Translations under genes and position numbers: made by a program | In this document: one piece after another, positions 1 through 7,299 of the stretch | How positions within the stretch are numbered: position 1 is the first letter of the stretch | How the letters are laid out: each line of letters starts with the position of its first letter | Virus record (IMG/VR): IMGVR_UViG_3300021378_000045 | Location: 1-44,978 of that record | Length of the DNA: 44,978 nucleotides | From: a virus | Reading direction: 5' to 3' (one strand) | Notes under the pieces: model-generated | Database searches by the model: none | What the model was told of the DNA's origin: nothing | Seen by the model: the letters and a program-made list of their open reading frames with translations, nothing else

Positions 1-385
1 TTGGTGCTCCATGTGTAATGTAAGTTCTAACTTTCTTATCACTAAGAAATGGTTTTGGATAAGCATACTTACCAAACAATGGTATAAAGTTATATGCAAA
101 TCCTGGTGTAAGAACTTCATCGAAGAAAGTTTCTGTTTTAGGAGTAAGTCTAAACCACCATACAGGTGAGATAAAGTAAATGTGAGTTGACCATTTCACT
201 AATTTTTTATATTCCTTGATTAACTCAGTTCTATCTCGATGTAGTTTATCATCATATAAATCTATAACCTCAAATGTTTCCTTATACTTTTTTAATTGTC
301 TTACAATGGTTTTGAAAATACCATTATAACAAAATGATTTTTGGTTAGGATGCCCAATTACTACTAAATGTTTTTTTTTACTCAC
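1..385 (-). CDS. Flavodoxin-fold NAD(P)H oxidoreductase, C-terminus cut by window edge
   Basis: Reads VSKKKHLVVIGHPNQKSF at the N-terminus from a GTG start whose first bases overlap the TGA stop of the gene upstream (GTGA). The G-H-P-N-x-K-S-F loop near residue 11 and the later FISPVWWF and FFDEVLTPGFAY segments match the Flavodoxin_2 family (MdaB/KefF-type quinone reductases), where they form the FMN phosphate loop and flavin and dimer surfaces. About 128 residues are visible of a usual 180-200. Members reduce quinones or other acceptors with NAD(P)H in the cytoplasm. The substrate here is unknown. It joins other redox genes in the window (ferredoxin, FMN-binding protein). Confidence 0.75.
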   Translation of the reverse strand, partial: MSKKKHLVVIGHPNQKSFCYNGIFKTIVRQLKKYKETFEVIDLYDDKLHRDRTELIKEYKKLVKWSTHIYFISPVWWFRLTPKTETFFDEVLTPGFAYNFIPLFGKYAYPKPFLSDKKVRTYITHGAP

Positions 386-600
386 TTTAATTTATATTTC
401 TTTTGATATTTTTCTACAAAACTGTTACCCCATCCAATTTCTAATATTTCATTTTCTTTTGGAACATATGGCTTTCTTTTATTACCATTTATAATATCAT
501 CGGGTCTAATGTTATTAAATACCTCTAAAATAACTTTAGAGTTTTTACGAGGACCTTTGTGTACCACTACTACTGGTGGTTGTGCATTTAAGTTTCCCAT
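382..600 (-). CDS. Hypothetical protein, 72 aa
   Basis: A longer frame opens at 657, but the ATG at 600 (MGNLNAQPPVVVVHKGPRKN) overlaps the TAA of the preceding small gene as TAATG, so that start is preferred. The product is basic, with a repeated-valine stretch and a K-G-P-R-K-N-S loop. No family was recognised. It lies in a run of tightly coupled tiny genes between uvsE and the flavodoxin-fold reductase. Confidence 0.6.
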   Translation of the reverse strand: MGNLNAQPPVVVVHKGPRKNSKVILEVFNNIRPDDIINGNKRKPYVPKENEILEIGWGNSFVEKYQKKYKLK

Positions 601-749
601 TACGTTAATAAGCCATATATTACAATTCCAATTATTGTAATAGCTAAACCAAAACAAGCAAGCATCATAACTTTTTCATTACTTTCTTGTTGTTTTGGAC
701 TTCTACCTTGATTACTTCGGTACTGTCTTATTTTTTTTTCTTTTTTCAT
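600..749 (-). CDS. Small single-pass membrane protein, 49 aa
   Basis: ATG at 749 follows directly after the TAA of the upstream gene, and its own TAA overlaps the next ATG (TAATG). The basic, Lys/Arg/Gln-rich N-terminal half (MKKEKKIRQYRSNQGRSPKQ) is followed by one hydrophobic span (VMMLACFGLAITIIGIVIYG). This predicts an inner-membrane peptide with a cytoplasmic basic head. The function is unknown. Confidence 0.6.
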   Translation of the reverse strand: MKKEKKIRQYRSNQGRSPKQQESNEKVMMLACFGLAITIIGIVIYGLLT

Positions 750-914
750 TTATAATTTACCATCGTGATGTTTATCCCTAATCTTTTTATATTTCTTTTT
801 AAGATTCTTAACATCAGCGTGTTTTCTTTTTTCTATTGTTTCTAAAGTTTCTTTAACTTTTTTTCTTTTTTCTCTTGCTGATTCAGATTTTTGTAATCGT
901 TTTCCTCTATCCAT
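750..914 (-). CDS. Small highly basic protein, 54 aa
   Basis: It starts MDRGKRLQKSESAREKRKKV and is almost entirely Lys, Arg, Glu and Asp, probably a single charged helix. It could bind nucleic acid, but no family was recognised. The start is preceded by AAATT, the A/T-rich context common in this window. The stop abuts the next ATG, which supports a real translation unit. Confidence 0.55.
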   Translation of the reverse strand: MDRGKRLQKSESAREKRKKVKETLETIEKRKHADVKNLKKKYKKIRDKHHDGKL

Positions 915-924
915 AATTTACTTT

Positions 925-1239
925 TTAACATAATTCACATTCAGGTGCATATAACACCCATAATAAAATTAATATAAGAACAAACACTCCATATAACCAT
1001 CTTTGCCATTTAGGTCTTTTAGCTATATTAGCCTTTAGCTTTTCTCCTCTCTCTTGAACTTTCATTTTCTTAGCTAACCATTCTTCATATCTACCTACCC
1101 AATCAAATGGTGGCATTTTTAATAAACAGATAATGAGGACTAACCACATTTCTGATTCTCCCATAAGGATTAAATATATAGTTGGAACGATAACTACCCA
1201 TCCCAACCATCTTTTTATAAAATTTCTAAATTTATTCAT
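925..1239 (-). CDS. Membrane protein, 104 aa, two hydrophobic spans
   Basis: There is one hydrophobic span near residues 12-36 (VVIVPTIYLILMGESEMWLVL) and one near 83-98 (WLYGVFVLILILLWVLY), separated by a basic amphipathic segment, with a C-terminal CELC. The start overlaps the end of uvsE by 8 nt. No family was recognised. It is probably an inner-membrane protein with a cytoplasmic loop. Confidence 0.6.
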   Translation of the reverse strand: MNKFRNFIKRWLGWVVIVPTIYLILMGESEMWLVLIICLLKMPPFDWVGRYEEWLAKKMKVQERGEKLKANIAKRPKWQRWLYGVFVLILILLWVLYAPECELC

Positions 1240-2179
1240 AACTTGATGTACTTAATAATCCACTATACTCACATTTATTTGAATTAATATATGGAAGTAT
1301 AGTGAGTTCTTTTGCTTTAGCTTCAACCATAACATCTACATCATTACCATATAAGTTAGGTAACTCATTGATATAATCAGAGTGAGCTTGTTCTTTAATC
1401 TTTTCATCACCTTCGTGTAATCTTTTAGATTCTGAATAATGAACCATTGGTTTGATACCTTTTGGCCATGTAGAGATTGCTAACTCTAATGCTTCTTGTT
1501 CTGATAAACCACCTGTATTGAACTTGTGGTGGTGATAATCAAATACAATCGGAATACCAATTCTTTCGTGTATGTACATCAAATCTTTTACTGAGTACAT
1601 ACTAGCTTTATCATCGTTCTCTACTGTTAATCTTCCTTGTACTGATTCTGATAATCTTTGGAAGTTTAAACAGAATCTATCCATAGCAGAAATCTTATCA
1701 CCATACACACCATTACAATGTATATTAAGTTTGTTATATGGAGTACGAGATAATCCCAACATATCGAATACTTTACCATGTACTTCTAAATCTGTAATAG
1801 TATTCTTTACAACATTTTCACGAGGAGATACTAATACATTGAAAGGACCGGGATGTGATGTAATACGAATACCATTATCGATAGCATATTTACCACACGC
1901 TTGTAATACAGTTTCTATTCTTTTATAATATGGAGAATTTTCAATACCATATTCAGAAGCCCAAGGAAACATATCTGAGGATACTCTGAAACATTTAATG
2001 TTATTTTTATTGTTCCATTTTAAGATAGTGAATAAATCTCGTGAGTTTTGTAATCCCAATTCACCAGCATACTCTACACCCTTTTCTAAGAATGTACGTT
2101 TAATCATTGAACGATTTGTAGTAACTTTTGGTTTCTGAGAACCAAGAGTCATGTTGATACATGCGTAACCTAAATTCAT
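1232..2179 (-). CDS. uvsE: UV damage endonuclease UvsE/UVDE
   Basis: A 315-aa TIM-barrel endonuclease that nicks DNA 5' of UV photoproducts in a light-independent alternative to nucleotide excision repair. Family signatures are all present: FRVSSDMFP (65-72), SHPG (108-111), IHCNG..YGDK (153-162), the metal-ligand block ENDD (187-190), VFDYHHH (212-218), HYSESK (247-252) and VEAKAKE (285-291). Length matches the family. It stands directly downstream of a consensus promoter at 2199-2240 and is the first gene of its operon. It would protect a virus exposed to sunlight. The call is near certain. Confidence 0.95.
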   Translation of the reverse strand: MNLGYACINMTLGSQKPKVTTNRSMIKRTFLEKGVEYAGELGLQNSRDLFTILKWNNKNNIKCFRVSSDMFPWASEYGIENSPYYKRIETVLQACGKYAIDNGIRITSHPGPFNVLVSPRENVVKNTITDLEVHGKVFDMLGLSRTPYNKLNIHCNGVYGDKISAMDRFCLNFQRLSESVQGRLTVENDDKASMYSVKDLMYIHERIGIPIVFDYHHHKFNTGGLSEQEALELAISTWPKGIKPMVHYSESKRLHEGDEKIKEQAHSDYINELPNLYGNDVDVMVEAKAKELTILPYINSNKCEYSGLLSTSSYE

Positions 2180-2198
2180 ATTATTTATTTTATAGTTT

Positions 2199-2240
2199 AT
2201 TTACAATGTAAATATACAAAAAATATTTTAAATATCCAAA
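2199..2240 (-). promoter_or_regulatory. Bacteroidetes-type promoter with ATTTAC-N3-GTAAAT dyad (P1, uvsE)
   Basis: In sense, TTTG at 2240-2237, exactly 20 nt, then TATATTTAC at 2216-2208. The dyad ATTTAC-N3-GTAAAT spans 2199-2213 and overlaps the -10 box. The uvsE ATG is 28 nt beyond the -10 box. Confidence 0.75.
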
Positions 2241-2244
2241 TAAT

Positions 2245-3495
2245 TTAGTAAGTTTTTGTGGTAAAATCATCTGGATAATTTTCTTTGTATTCATCCAATT
2301 GACCTTGTGAGCCCCCTCTATGTTTTAACCAATAGTTTATTGCTCCCCTATCATTAATCCATCTTTCTTTTTTTCCCCAATCAAACCATGGGTGAAACCA
2401 ATATGATTTTCCTTGATAGGATTGCCTCCAACCACTTTTTTCGTAAGCCAATCTTTTTTCTTTTTCCGTTACAACTCCATCTTTGTTTAAATCTCGTTTA
2501 TCAAACTCTTCTTTTGGTAGAACTTCTTCTGATTCAACTTCTATATCTTCAATAGGTTCTTCTACTCGTTCTTTCCAACTATCTTCTATCAACTCTTTTT
2601 CTAAAGTGTTATTCCATAAATGAACACCACTATCATCATCATCATCATCAGGAGTTTCATCATATAACTCTCTCTTACGAATTACTTTTTCTTTTTTAAC
2701 AATTCCCCTATCAACTAATACTGCGTTGTTAAAAGCAATTACAAGAGCAACTGCTAGTGGGTCAAATACAAATATAATGATTAGAATAAACCAATTGATA
2801 ATTTGGTCCATAGGTCTATCTAACAACCCACTAAGGTATTCTAAAGGACCTAATTCAGATGATACACCTTCCATAGATTCTAAATCTAATATTTTTAATT
2901 GTATTGATTGTAGTGAATCTGCTGCTACTTCTCTTTTTGATTGAACACCTTTACGATTCTCTTCTTCAACTTCGATACGTTTTTGTGAAATCCTAAGTTC
3001 GGAAGTAGAGATGGTTCGTCTAACGCCCCCAACCACCGAGGTGTCTCGTACTTCGATTGATTGAGATTTCGCATTAGATAGAGTACTAATGTTATTACTG
3101 ATTCTTTTAAGTTCTTCATCATATCGTATTACATCATCACCCCAAAACTTTTCTTTTTGTTCTAAGAATGCTAATTGTTTTTCTTTTATACTGTATTGAT
3201 TAAATGTATCTTGAAATGCAGATGTTAAAAATCCATAAATACCTAATGAGGTTATAAGGATTAAGATAATAACTGCACCACTTAGATACAATCTAAATGA
3301 TTTATTTATCTTATCCCAATAGTTGTAAAGATAACCAGCAGTAATAAGTTTAGCTAGTTCTAATGAACTTGCCATTATTATTACAGATAACGCTGCCCCT
3401 GCAAATAGTTTTGATAAACCACTTACTGAAAAGAACGCAGCATTAAATGCTACGAATAATGCTGATACTCCTAATAGTAAAGTTCTAAATTTCAT
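2245..3495 (-). CDS. Membrane protein with coiled coil and EF-hand-like loop, 416 aa
   Basis: It has about four membrane spans: two N-terminal (residues 5-55), one near 70-90 (SGAVIILILITSLGIYGFLT) and one near 232-260 (IINWFILIIIFVFDPLAVAL). Between the third and fourth lies a charged, coiled-coil-like segment (about 95-210). A poly-Asp run (DDDDDD, about 281-286) comes from a GAT/ATC trinucleotide repeat. The C-terminal part holds D-L-N-K-D-G-V-V-T-E-K-E, which fits the 12-residue EF-hand loop (D1, N3, D5, G6, E12), and ends Trp/Tyr-rich. It may be an infection-time membrane or virion-associated protein. The molecular function is unknown. Confidence 0.7.
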   Translation of the reverse strand: MKFRTLLLGVSALFVAFNAAFFSVSGLSKLFAGAALSVIIMASSLELAKLITAGYLYNYWDKINKSFRLYLSGAVIILILITSLGIYGFLTSAFQDTFNQYSIKEKQLAFLEQKEKFWGDDVIRYDEELKRISNNISTLSNAKSQSIEVRDTSVVGGVRRTISTSELRISQKRIEVEEENRKGVQSKREVAADSLQSIQLKILDLESMEGVSSELGPLEYLSGLLDRPMDQIINWFILIIIFVFDPLAVALVIAFNNAVLVDRGIVKKEKVIRKRELYDETPDDDDDDSGVHLWNNTLEKELIEDSWKERVEEPIEDIEVESEEVLPKEEFDKRDLNKDGVVTEKEKRLAYEKSGWRQSYQGKSYWFHPWFDWGKKERWINDRGAINYWLKHRGGSQGQLDEYKENYPDDFTTKTY

Positions 3496-3499
3496 AAGG

Positions 3500-3679
3500 T
3501 TACCCCCTAACTACAATCTCTCTCACTTTGTGAAGTGAGTTAAGTACTTCTCGTAGATAAGTATCTGCCATTTTAGAATCGGCAGGTCTTTCGCCTGTAA
3601 CCATCTCTTTTACGATTTTAACTTTTGTTTCCATTGATTCAATCGTATCATCAACTTGTGTTATATAAATATCTTTCAT
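3500..3679 (-). CDS. Small hypothetical protein, 59 aa
   Basis: It starts MKDIYITQVDDTIESMETKV, is predicted helical and ends REIVVRG. Its stop lies 4 nt before the ATG of the 416-aa membrane protein, so the two are probably co-translated. A TATAAATATT element (plus-strand reading) sits 22 nt upstream, just after the terminator of the Hsp20 transcript, suggesting that transcription restarts here. No family was recognised. Confidence 0.55.
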   Translation of the reverse strand: MKDIYITQVDDTIESMETKVKIVKEMVTGERPADSKMADTYLREVLNSLHKVREIVVRG

Positions 3680-3718
3680 TTGATATGTTTTAGTGTACTA
3701 TTATAAATATTAAGATAT

Positions 3719-3747
3719 AAAAAAAGGGGGATTTACTCCCCCTTCTT
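3719..3747 (-). terminator. Rho-independent terminator after hsp20
   Basis: In sense, a GGGGG-AGTAAAT-CCCCC hairpin is followed by seven T residues. It starts about 20 nt past the Hsp20 stop codon and isolates that gene from the operon below. Confidence 0.8.
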
Positions 3748-3767
3748 CTATTGTTCGATAATAGAGT

Positions 3768-4139
3768 TTAATAAGAAATCTTTAAAGACTTTGCCTTTTT
3801 ATTGACTTTTTTGTCAATAAGGAGAGTGAGTAGTCCGTTATCGAACTTAGCAGTTGTTTTTGTACCATCATAATCAGTACCAACTGTTAGTGTTAAATCA
3901 ATATCTTTAACGAAACGAGAAGTACTTTCTCCTTTTGTAGATTTGATTGTGATTTCTTCATCAGTAACATCTACTGTAATATCTTTTGGATTATGTCCAA
4001 TAGTGTTAATTGTAACTTGTTGTTTACCATCTTCTAATGTTGTTGCTTCAAATTGTGAATTCAATCTATTAGTTGGTTTTGTTGTGTAGATATCTCTAAA
4101 GAAGTTATCTACGAAATTTTCATTAATTGTGTAAAACAT
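3768..4139 (-). CDS. Hsp20/alpha-crystallin small heat-shock protein
   Basis: A 123-aa ATP-independent holdase. It has a short N-terminal arm (MFYTINENFVDNFFRDIY), then a beta-sandwich domain (about residues 30-123) with the family hallmark KFDNGLLTLLI, equivalent to the conserved ENGVLTI strand, and an I-G-H-N-P-K-D-I-T-V strand. The C-terminal extension is very short (LKISY) and lacks a clear I-x-I motif. Marine T4-like phages often carry Hsp20. The start is preceded by AGGA, one of the better Shine-Dalgarno sites here. It appears monocistronic: paired inverted repeats lie upstream and a terminator downstream. Confidence 0.85.
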   Translation of the reverse strand: MFYTINENFVDNFFRDIYTTKPTNRLNSQFEATTLEDGKQQVTINTIGHNPKDITVDVTDEEITIKSTKGESTSRFVKDIDLTLTVGTDYDGTKTTAKFDNGLLTLLIDKKVNKKAKSLKISY

Positions 4140-4200
4140 AATTTTCCTTTTTTTTAATTATACATTTACTATCTATTGTACCAAATTCATACCAATCGTA

Positions 4201-4262
4201 TTTGTCAACATATAAGATGACATTTTGTCAGTTTTGTAAACATATAACATGACAATTTGTCA
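4201..4262 (-). promoter_or_regulatory. Paired TGACA-N3-TGTCA inverted repeats upstream of hsp20
   Basis: Two dyads, at 4218-4230 and 4250-4262, have centres 32 bp apart (about three helical turns). A third half-site TTTGTCA lies at 4201-4207, and the flanking ACATATAA-type segment is also repeated (4208-4222, 4240-4254). The block sits between the HD-gene stop (4268) and the hsp20 start, as expected for a dimeric regulator site. No regulator is identified. Confidence 0.55.
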
Positions 4263-4267
4263 GGTTA

Positions 4268-4966
4268 TTAAAATGGAAAGGATAAAAATGCTTCTGAAAC
4301 ATTATCATCTTTACCATACTTTTTTCTGTATTCTGAATTTTCCTGTCTTGTAGACATGTGGTCAGCCCAATGTAAAATATAAGGTAAATCAGTTTTAAGT
4401 TGGAAATCTTCATTGTAAGATATCCAATACTTCTTAGTAGCTTCATTATATAATCCATCAGCCATGTGAATACCTAATTGTTCTTTCTGTGAATATTGAA
4501 TACCATATTGGTTTAATAACCAAAAAGCTCTATCAGTTACATCAAAGTATTGCAACTTCGGATTGTGAGTAAAGAATTCTAACTTATTCTTTTGATGCCA
4601 CTCTGATGTTTGTGGTAAGTAATATGGTTCCTTACCATCACCTAGCTTACCTAAATCATGGTGGAATGCTGCGAATAGTAATTCTTCATCTGTAAAGTTT
4701 ACAGTCCCACCACCTTCTTCAAACATCTTTTTTATTTTGTAAGCATTTCTTGCTACATTCATAACATGGTCAATATAACCACCAACATATGCTGAGTGGA
4801 AATTCAGTTTACCACTAGCTGGTGCTAATGCTAATTCTTGTCCTAACTCTTCTTGTGAGTACATATGGAGTAACTTCTCCAATCTATCTCCATCAAATAC
4901 TTTTGTGATGGCTTCTATAAACTTGTTATAGTTTTCTTGTAATTGCTCTGCGGTATAATTTCTCAT
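4268..4966 (-). CDS. HD-domain phosphohydrolase, 232 aa
   Basis: HD-superfamily metal ligands are visible in order: H67 (GGYIDHVMNV), the H102-H103-D104 doublet (FHHDLGK) and D202 in HWADHMSTR. The segment between carries a Trp/Tyr-rich insertion. HD proteins of this size hydrolyse phosphate esters such as nucleotides or 2'3'-cyclic phosphates. Given the neighbouring deoxyribonucleotidase, a nucleotide or RNA-end role is plausible but unproven. The start follows the AATTATG context. Confidence 0.8.
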   Translation of the reverse strand: MRNYTAEQLQENYNKFIEAITKVFDGDRLEKLLHMYSQEELGQELALAPASGKLNFHSAYVGGYIDHVMNVARNAYKIKKMFEEGGGTVNFTDEELLFAAFHHDLGKLGDGKEPYYLPQTSEWHQKNKLEFFTHNPKLQYFDVTDRAFWLLNQYGIQYSQKEQLGIHMADGLYNEATKKYWISYNEDFQLKTDLPYILHWADHMSTRQENSEYRKKYGKDDNVSEAFLSFPF

Positions 4967-4976
4967 AATTTATATT

Positions 4977-5306
4977 TTATTCTTCTATTTCTGTTTTTGT
5001 TAATGCTCTATATAGTATTTCTATTTCTTCTTCAGAAGTACACAATCCCAAACCAAACAAACCCTCTATCTCTATATAGTATTGTCCTTTTTCAATATTT
5101 AAGTCTTTGTAATCATCATTGCATGATGAAATAAAAGTAGGTGCTTTTTCATCAGGATTATCTTTTGGTAATGGTAGAATCCAATAATAATATTCCTCGG
5201 ATTCATTATAATCACCTTCTTCTTCTTTTTCTACAACCATTTCCCAACCTTGTCTTTCGAATGTTTCATCGGTAATTGGAGTAAGAGGCCATGGTTCTGT
5301 TTTCAT
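4977..5306 (-). CDS. Acidic hypothetical protein, 109 aa
   Basis: It contains WEMVVEKEEEGDYNESEEYY followed by YWILPLP, and ends LCTSEEEIEILYRALTKTEI. The YYW-strand plus C-terminal helix resembles the protein encoded at 34216-34473, suggesting a paralogous pair. The start ATG overlaps the stop of the lipoprotein gene (TAATG). The function is unknown. Confidence 0.6.
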   Translation of the reverse strand: MKTEPWPLTPITDETFERQGWEMVVEKEEEGDYNESEEYYYWILPLPKDNPDEKAPTFISSCNDDYKDLNIEKGQYYIEIEGLFGLGLCTSEEEIEILYRALTKTEIEE

Positions 5307-5758
5307 TATTCCAATACTATTTTTATCGTATCAGTAATAAGATGTTCTCTAATAGTACCTGTTAGTATTAAGGTATCTCCTATCATCGTATTGATTGGTG
5401 CTATTACATTATGAACTTTACCATCAACTACATAAGATGATTGATTAGATGTACTTACATCTTCTCCTTGATATACCCAAGTAAGATTACTATTCCAACT
5501 TACTTTTAATGGCTCATCCCAATACTCCGTATAACCAACTGTACCACTTACTGTGTGTATTGTTTGGTTTGTATCTTGATTTAATTGTAAATAATAATAT
5601 CCATTAGTATCCATTGGTAGGTTACCATCAATCTCTAATGTTGGGCTTACTCGGATAAGTATTTCATCATCAGGTGTACATGATGCCATAAAGAACATCA
5701 ATCCAATTAATAAAAATAATACAATATAATCTAAGAAGCCTGGTTTTTCGTTTTTCAT
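5306..5758 (-). CDS. Lipoprotein, 150 aa, beta-rich
   Basis: The ATG at 5758 overlaps the upstream TGA as ATGA. An in-frame ATG at 5785 would overlap by 31 nt and is less likely. The N-terminus has a hydrophobic segment (YIVLFLLIGLMFFMASC) ending in a lipobox Cys followed by TPDDE. Acidic residues just after the lipid Cys resemble the Bacteroidetes lipoprotein export signal, so surface exposure is possible. The remainder is Thr/Tyr-rich beta strand. The role is unknown. Confidence 0.65.
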   Translation of the reverse strand: MKNEKPGFLDYIVLFLLIGLMFFMASCTPDDEILIRVSPTLEIDGNLPMDTNGYYYLQLNQDTNQTIHTVSGTVGYTEYWDEPLKVSWNSNLTWVYQGEDVSTSNQSSYVVDGKVHNVIAPINTMIGDTLILTGTIREHLITDTIKIVLE

Positions 5759-6270
5759 AAAAGGTAATCTAATATACTTTTCCAATTAGGGAATTGACCT
5801 TCCTTGCCGTTTTCCCAATTCACACCGAATTGTAATAATTCTCCACTAAACTCACCAGCTCCATTCTTAGTTCTATCATCAATAAGGTAATCACCTAACA
5901 ATAAATCTTTTCTGTGAGTAACAAACATCTTTTTGTGAAACAACTCACCAAAGTGGTCCTCAATCCATAATCTCTTATCCATTGCTGAACCAGCATTACC
6001 CCATGGGGCCGAAGTTGCTATGAATAATTCATACTTACCACTTTCATGTAGTTTCTTTACTGCCTCAATTGCACCTTCAATTGGTGGGGGGTTTCTAAAT
6101 AAACCTTGTATGTGGTCAGGAAACTCTTTGTATCTTTCTACTAAATGTGGATGTTTATCAAACCAATCTTGGATTGACCAGCCGAAGTTAACAATCACAC
6201 CATCCATATCAATATAAACTATTTTCTTTTTCAAACTTTTTGTTTTAGTAAGGTTAATATTATCACTCAT
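5755..6270 (-). CDS. 5'(3')-deoxyribonucleotidase (HAD superfamily)
   Basis: 171 aa. HAD motif I is D21-M-D23-G-V (YIDMDGVIVNF), motif II T86/S87 in IATSAPWGN, motif III K121 and motif IV D131-D132-R (LIDDRTKNGAGEF), all typical of the NT5C family. These enzymes dephosphorylate deoxynucleoside monophosphates and tune dNTP pools. Translation starts at MSDNINLTK with the ATG only 7 nt past the promoter -10 box, so the mRNA is predicted to be leaderless. The lipoprotein gene follows with an ATGA overlap. Confidence 0.85.
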   Translation of the reverse strand: MSDNINLTKTKSLKKKIVYIDMDGVIVNFGWSIQDWFDKHPHLVERYKEFPDHIQGLFRNPPPIEGAIEAVKKLHESGKYELFIATSAPWGNAGSAMDKRLWIEDHFGELFHKKMFVTHRKDLLLGDYLIDDRTKNGAGEFSGELLQFGVNWENGKEGQFPNWKSILDYLL

Positions 6271-6310
6271 TTACAATGTAAATATACGAAAAATATTTGA
6301 ATTAAACAAG
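6269..6310 (-). promoter_or_regulatory. Bacteroidetes-type promoter cassette with built-in ATG (P2)
   Basis: The -10 TATATTTAC is at 6286-6278, with the dyad at 6269-6283. The -33 position (6310-6307) reads CTTG instead of TTTG. The ATGAGTGATAAT start of the deoxyribonucleotidase begins at 6270, inside the dyad. Confidence 0.7.
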
Positions 6311-6331
6311 CTTTTTTATACTTATTTTATA

Positions 6332-6508
6332 TTAATCTTCTTGTGGTAGATGAGACCTGAAACCTAATACTGGTATATGACCTGTGATTTCTATTTCTCT
6401 TTTTTTAATAAATTGTTTAGATACTTTAAGAGTTTCTAAATCAGTTTCATTCATTACCCAATCTTTGAATAGATAAGTTAACATTTTACTTTTAATTGCT
6501 TTAATCAT
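6332..6508 (-). CDS. Small hypothetical protein, 58 aa
   Basis: It starts MIKAIKSKMLTYLFKDWVMN, is basic and contains the REIEITGHIPVLGFRSHLPQ segment. The ATG has the leader AAAACTTAAATTATG that recurs before several genes here (17293, 26265, 40683). No family was recognised. It appears to be the last gene of the operon begun at 7209. Confidence 0.55.
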   Translation of the reverse strand: MIKAIKSKMLTYLFKDWVMNETDLETLKVSKQFIKKREIEITGHIPVLGFRSHLPQED

Positions 6509-6526
6509 AATTTAAGTTTTAATTGT

Positions 6527-6724
6527 TTAATAAAAATTACTCATTGCTTGTTTCAATCCCTTTTCAGTTGCTAAGTGAACTGAAGATACTTTAACATTTA
6601 GAGTATCCGAATCTGCATATTGTTGTACTGCTAACTTCTTAGCTCCTCGTAGAGTTCTTGCCCAACAAGTATTCCAACCCCCACCTTCAAAGGTGAACAT
6701 ATATTCTTTTAATTCTAAGCCCAT
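6527..6724 (-). CDS. Small hypothetical protein, 65 aa
   Basis: MGLELKEYMFTFEGGGWNTC then WARTLRGAKKLAVQQYADSD suggests a beta hairpin followed by a helix, a compact fold seen in many phage accessory proteins. It overlaps the preceding gene by 10 nt. No function can be assigned. Confidence 0.55.
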   Translation of the reverse strand: MGLELKEYMFTFEGGGWNTCWARTLRGAKKLAVQQYADSDTLNVKVSSVHLATEKGLKQAMSNFY

Positions 6725-6906
6725 ATTATTTGTGATTTATCTATTAATGTATTTATTGTTCCTATTGATTTACTACCATAATCTACTGATACTCTAACAC
6801 ACCCATTAAGGTCTGGATCGAAATCACATTGGTAGTTATCATCTGTAACAATTCCTTCTTGGATTTGTCCGTACTTGTTTGAAAATTTAATTTTAGTGTT
6901 TATCAT
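6715..6906 (-). CDS. Small beta-rich hypothetical protein, 63 aa
   Basis: MINTKIKFSNKYGQIQEGIV followed by short strands and SIGTINTLIDKSQIIWA looks like a small SH3-like barrel, inferred only from the strand pattern. It lies in a chain of small co-directional genes under the promoter at 7241-7282. Confidence 0.5.
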   Translation of the reverse strand: MINTKIKFSNKYGQIQEGIVTDDNYQCDFDPDLNGCVRVSVDYGSKSIGTINTLIDKSQIIWA

Positions 6907-6909
6907 ATT

Positions 6910-7209
6910 TTAAAGGTTTAATTCTTTCATTATATTATTAGTAATTTGATTCATTACCATTTTCTCTTTTTTTCTCTGCTGATAATTCTTCTTATTGATT
7001 ATAGAATTATGTTTTTTAACAATGTTATTAAGAGCAGAAATTACATCATTCTTAGTATCTCCTATAATACCAACCAACCAATTAGTTCCATCAATATTTA
7101 AAGTATCACCTAAGTTTCTTTCCCACTTAGATAACATATACTGCGAATCGTATAACTCAGTTTTACTCTCATTCATTCTTACTAATCCAACATGCGTTTC
7201 GTTTATCAT
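6910..7209 (-). CDS. Hypothetical protein, 99 aa
   Basis: MINETHVGLVRMNESKTELY opens the protein. The C-terminal half is Lys/Asn-rich and helical. It is the first full-size gene after promoter P3, preceded by a 7-codon leader ORF at 7219-7242. No recognised family. Confidence 0.55.
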   Translation of the reverse strand: MINETHVGLVRMNESKTELYDSQYMLSKWERNLGDTLNIDGTNWLVGIIGDTKNDVISALNNIVKKHNSIINKKNYQQRKKEKMVMNQITNNIMKELNL

Positions 7210-7218
7210 TTTTTGATT

Positions 7219-7242
7219 TTAAAGGTTATTGTTATCACTCAT
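7219..7242 (-). CDS. Putative leaderless leader peptide, 7 aa (MSDNNNL)
   Basis: The ATGAGTGATAA start of the promoter cassette is retained here but ends after seven codons, 9 nt before the next gene's ATG. It may be a relict of the duplicated promoter-start cassette or a translation-attracting leader. It is too short to support by coding signal. Confidence 0.3.
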   Translation of the reverse strand: MSDNNNL

Positions 7243-7282
7243 TTACATAGTAAATATACGAAAAATAATTGGATTTTCCAAA
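7241..7282 (-). promoter_or_regulatory. Bacteroidetes-type promoter cassette (P3)
   Basis: TTTG at 7282-7279, 20 nt, TATATTTAC at 7258-7250. The dyad ATTTAC-ATA-GTAAAT (plus reading) is at 7241-7255. Confidence 0.8.
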
Positions 7283-7299
7283 TATTTTAACACTTTTTT

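Noticed and set aside
1572-1928. Plus-strand open frame antisense to uvsE
   Set aside because: It is a mirror of a strongly supported gene and shows no start signal or family.
2925-3122. Short minus-strand frame inside the 416-aa membrane protein
   Set aside because: It sits inside another gene on the same strand with no start signal or conserved motif.
4140-4240. Sigma-70-like TTGACA box near 4208 for hsp20
   Set aside because: No good -10 at normal spacing, and the promoters here follow the Bacteroidetes TTTG type.
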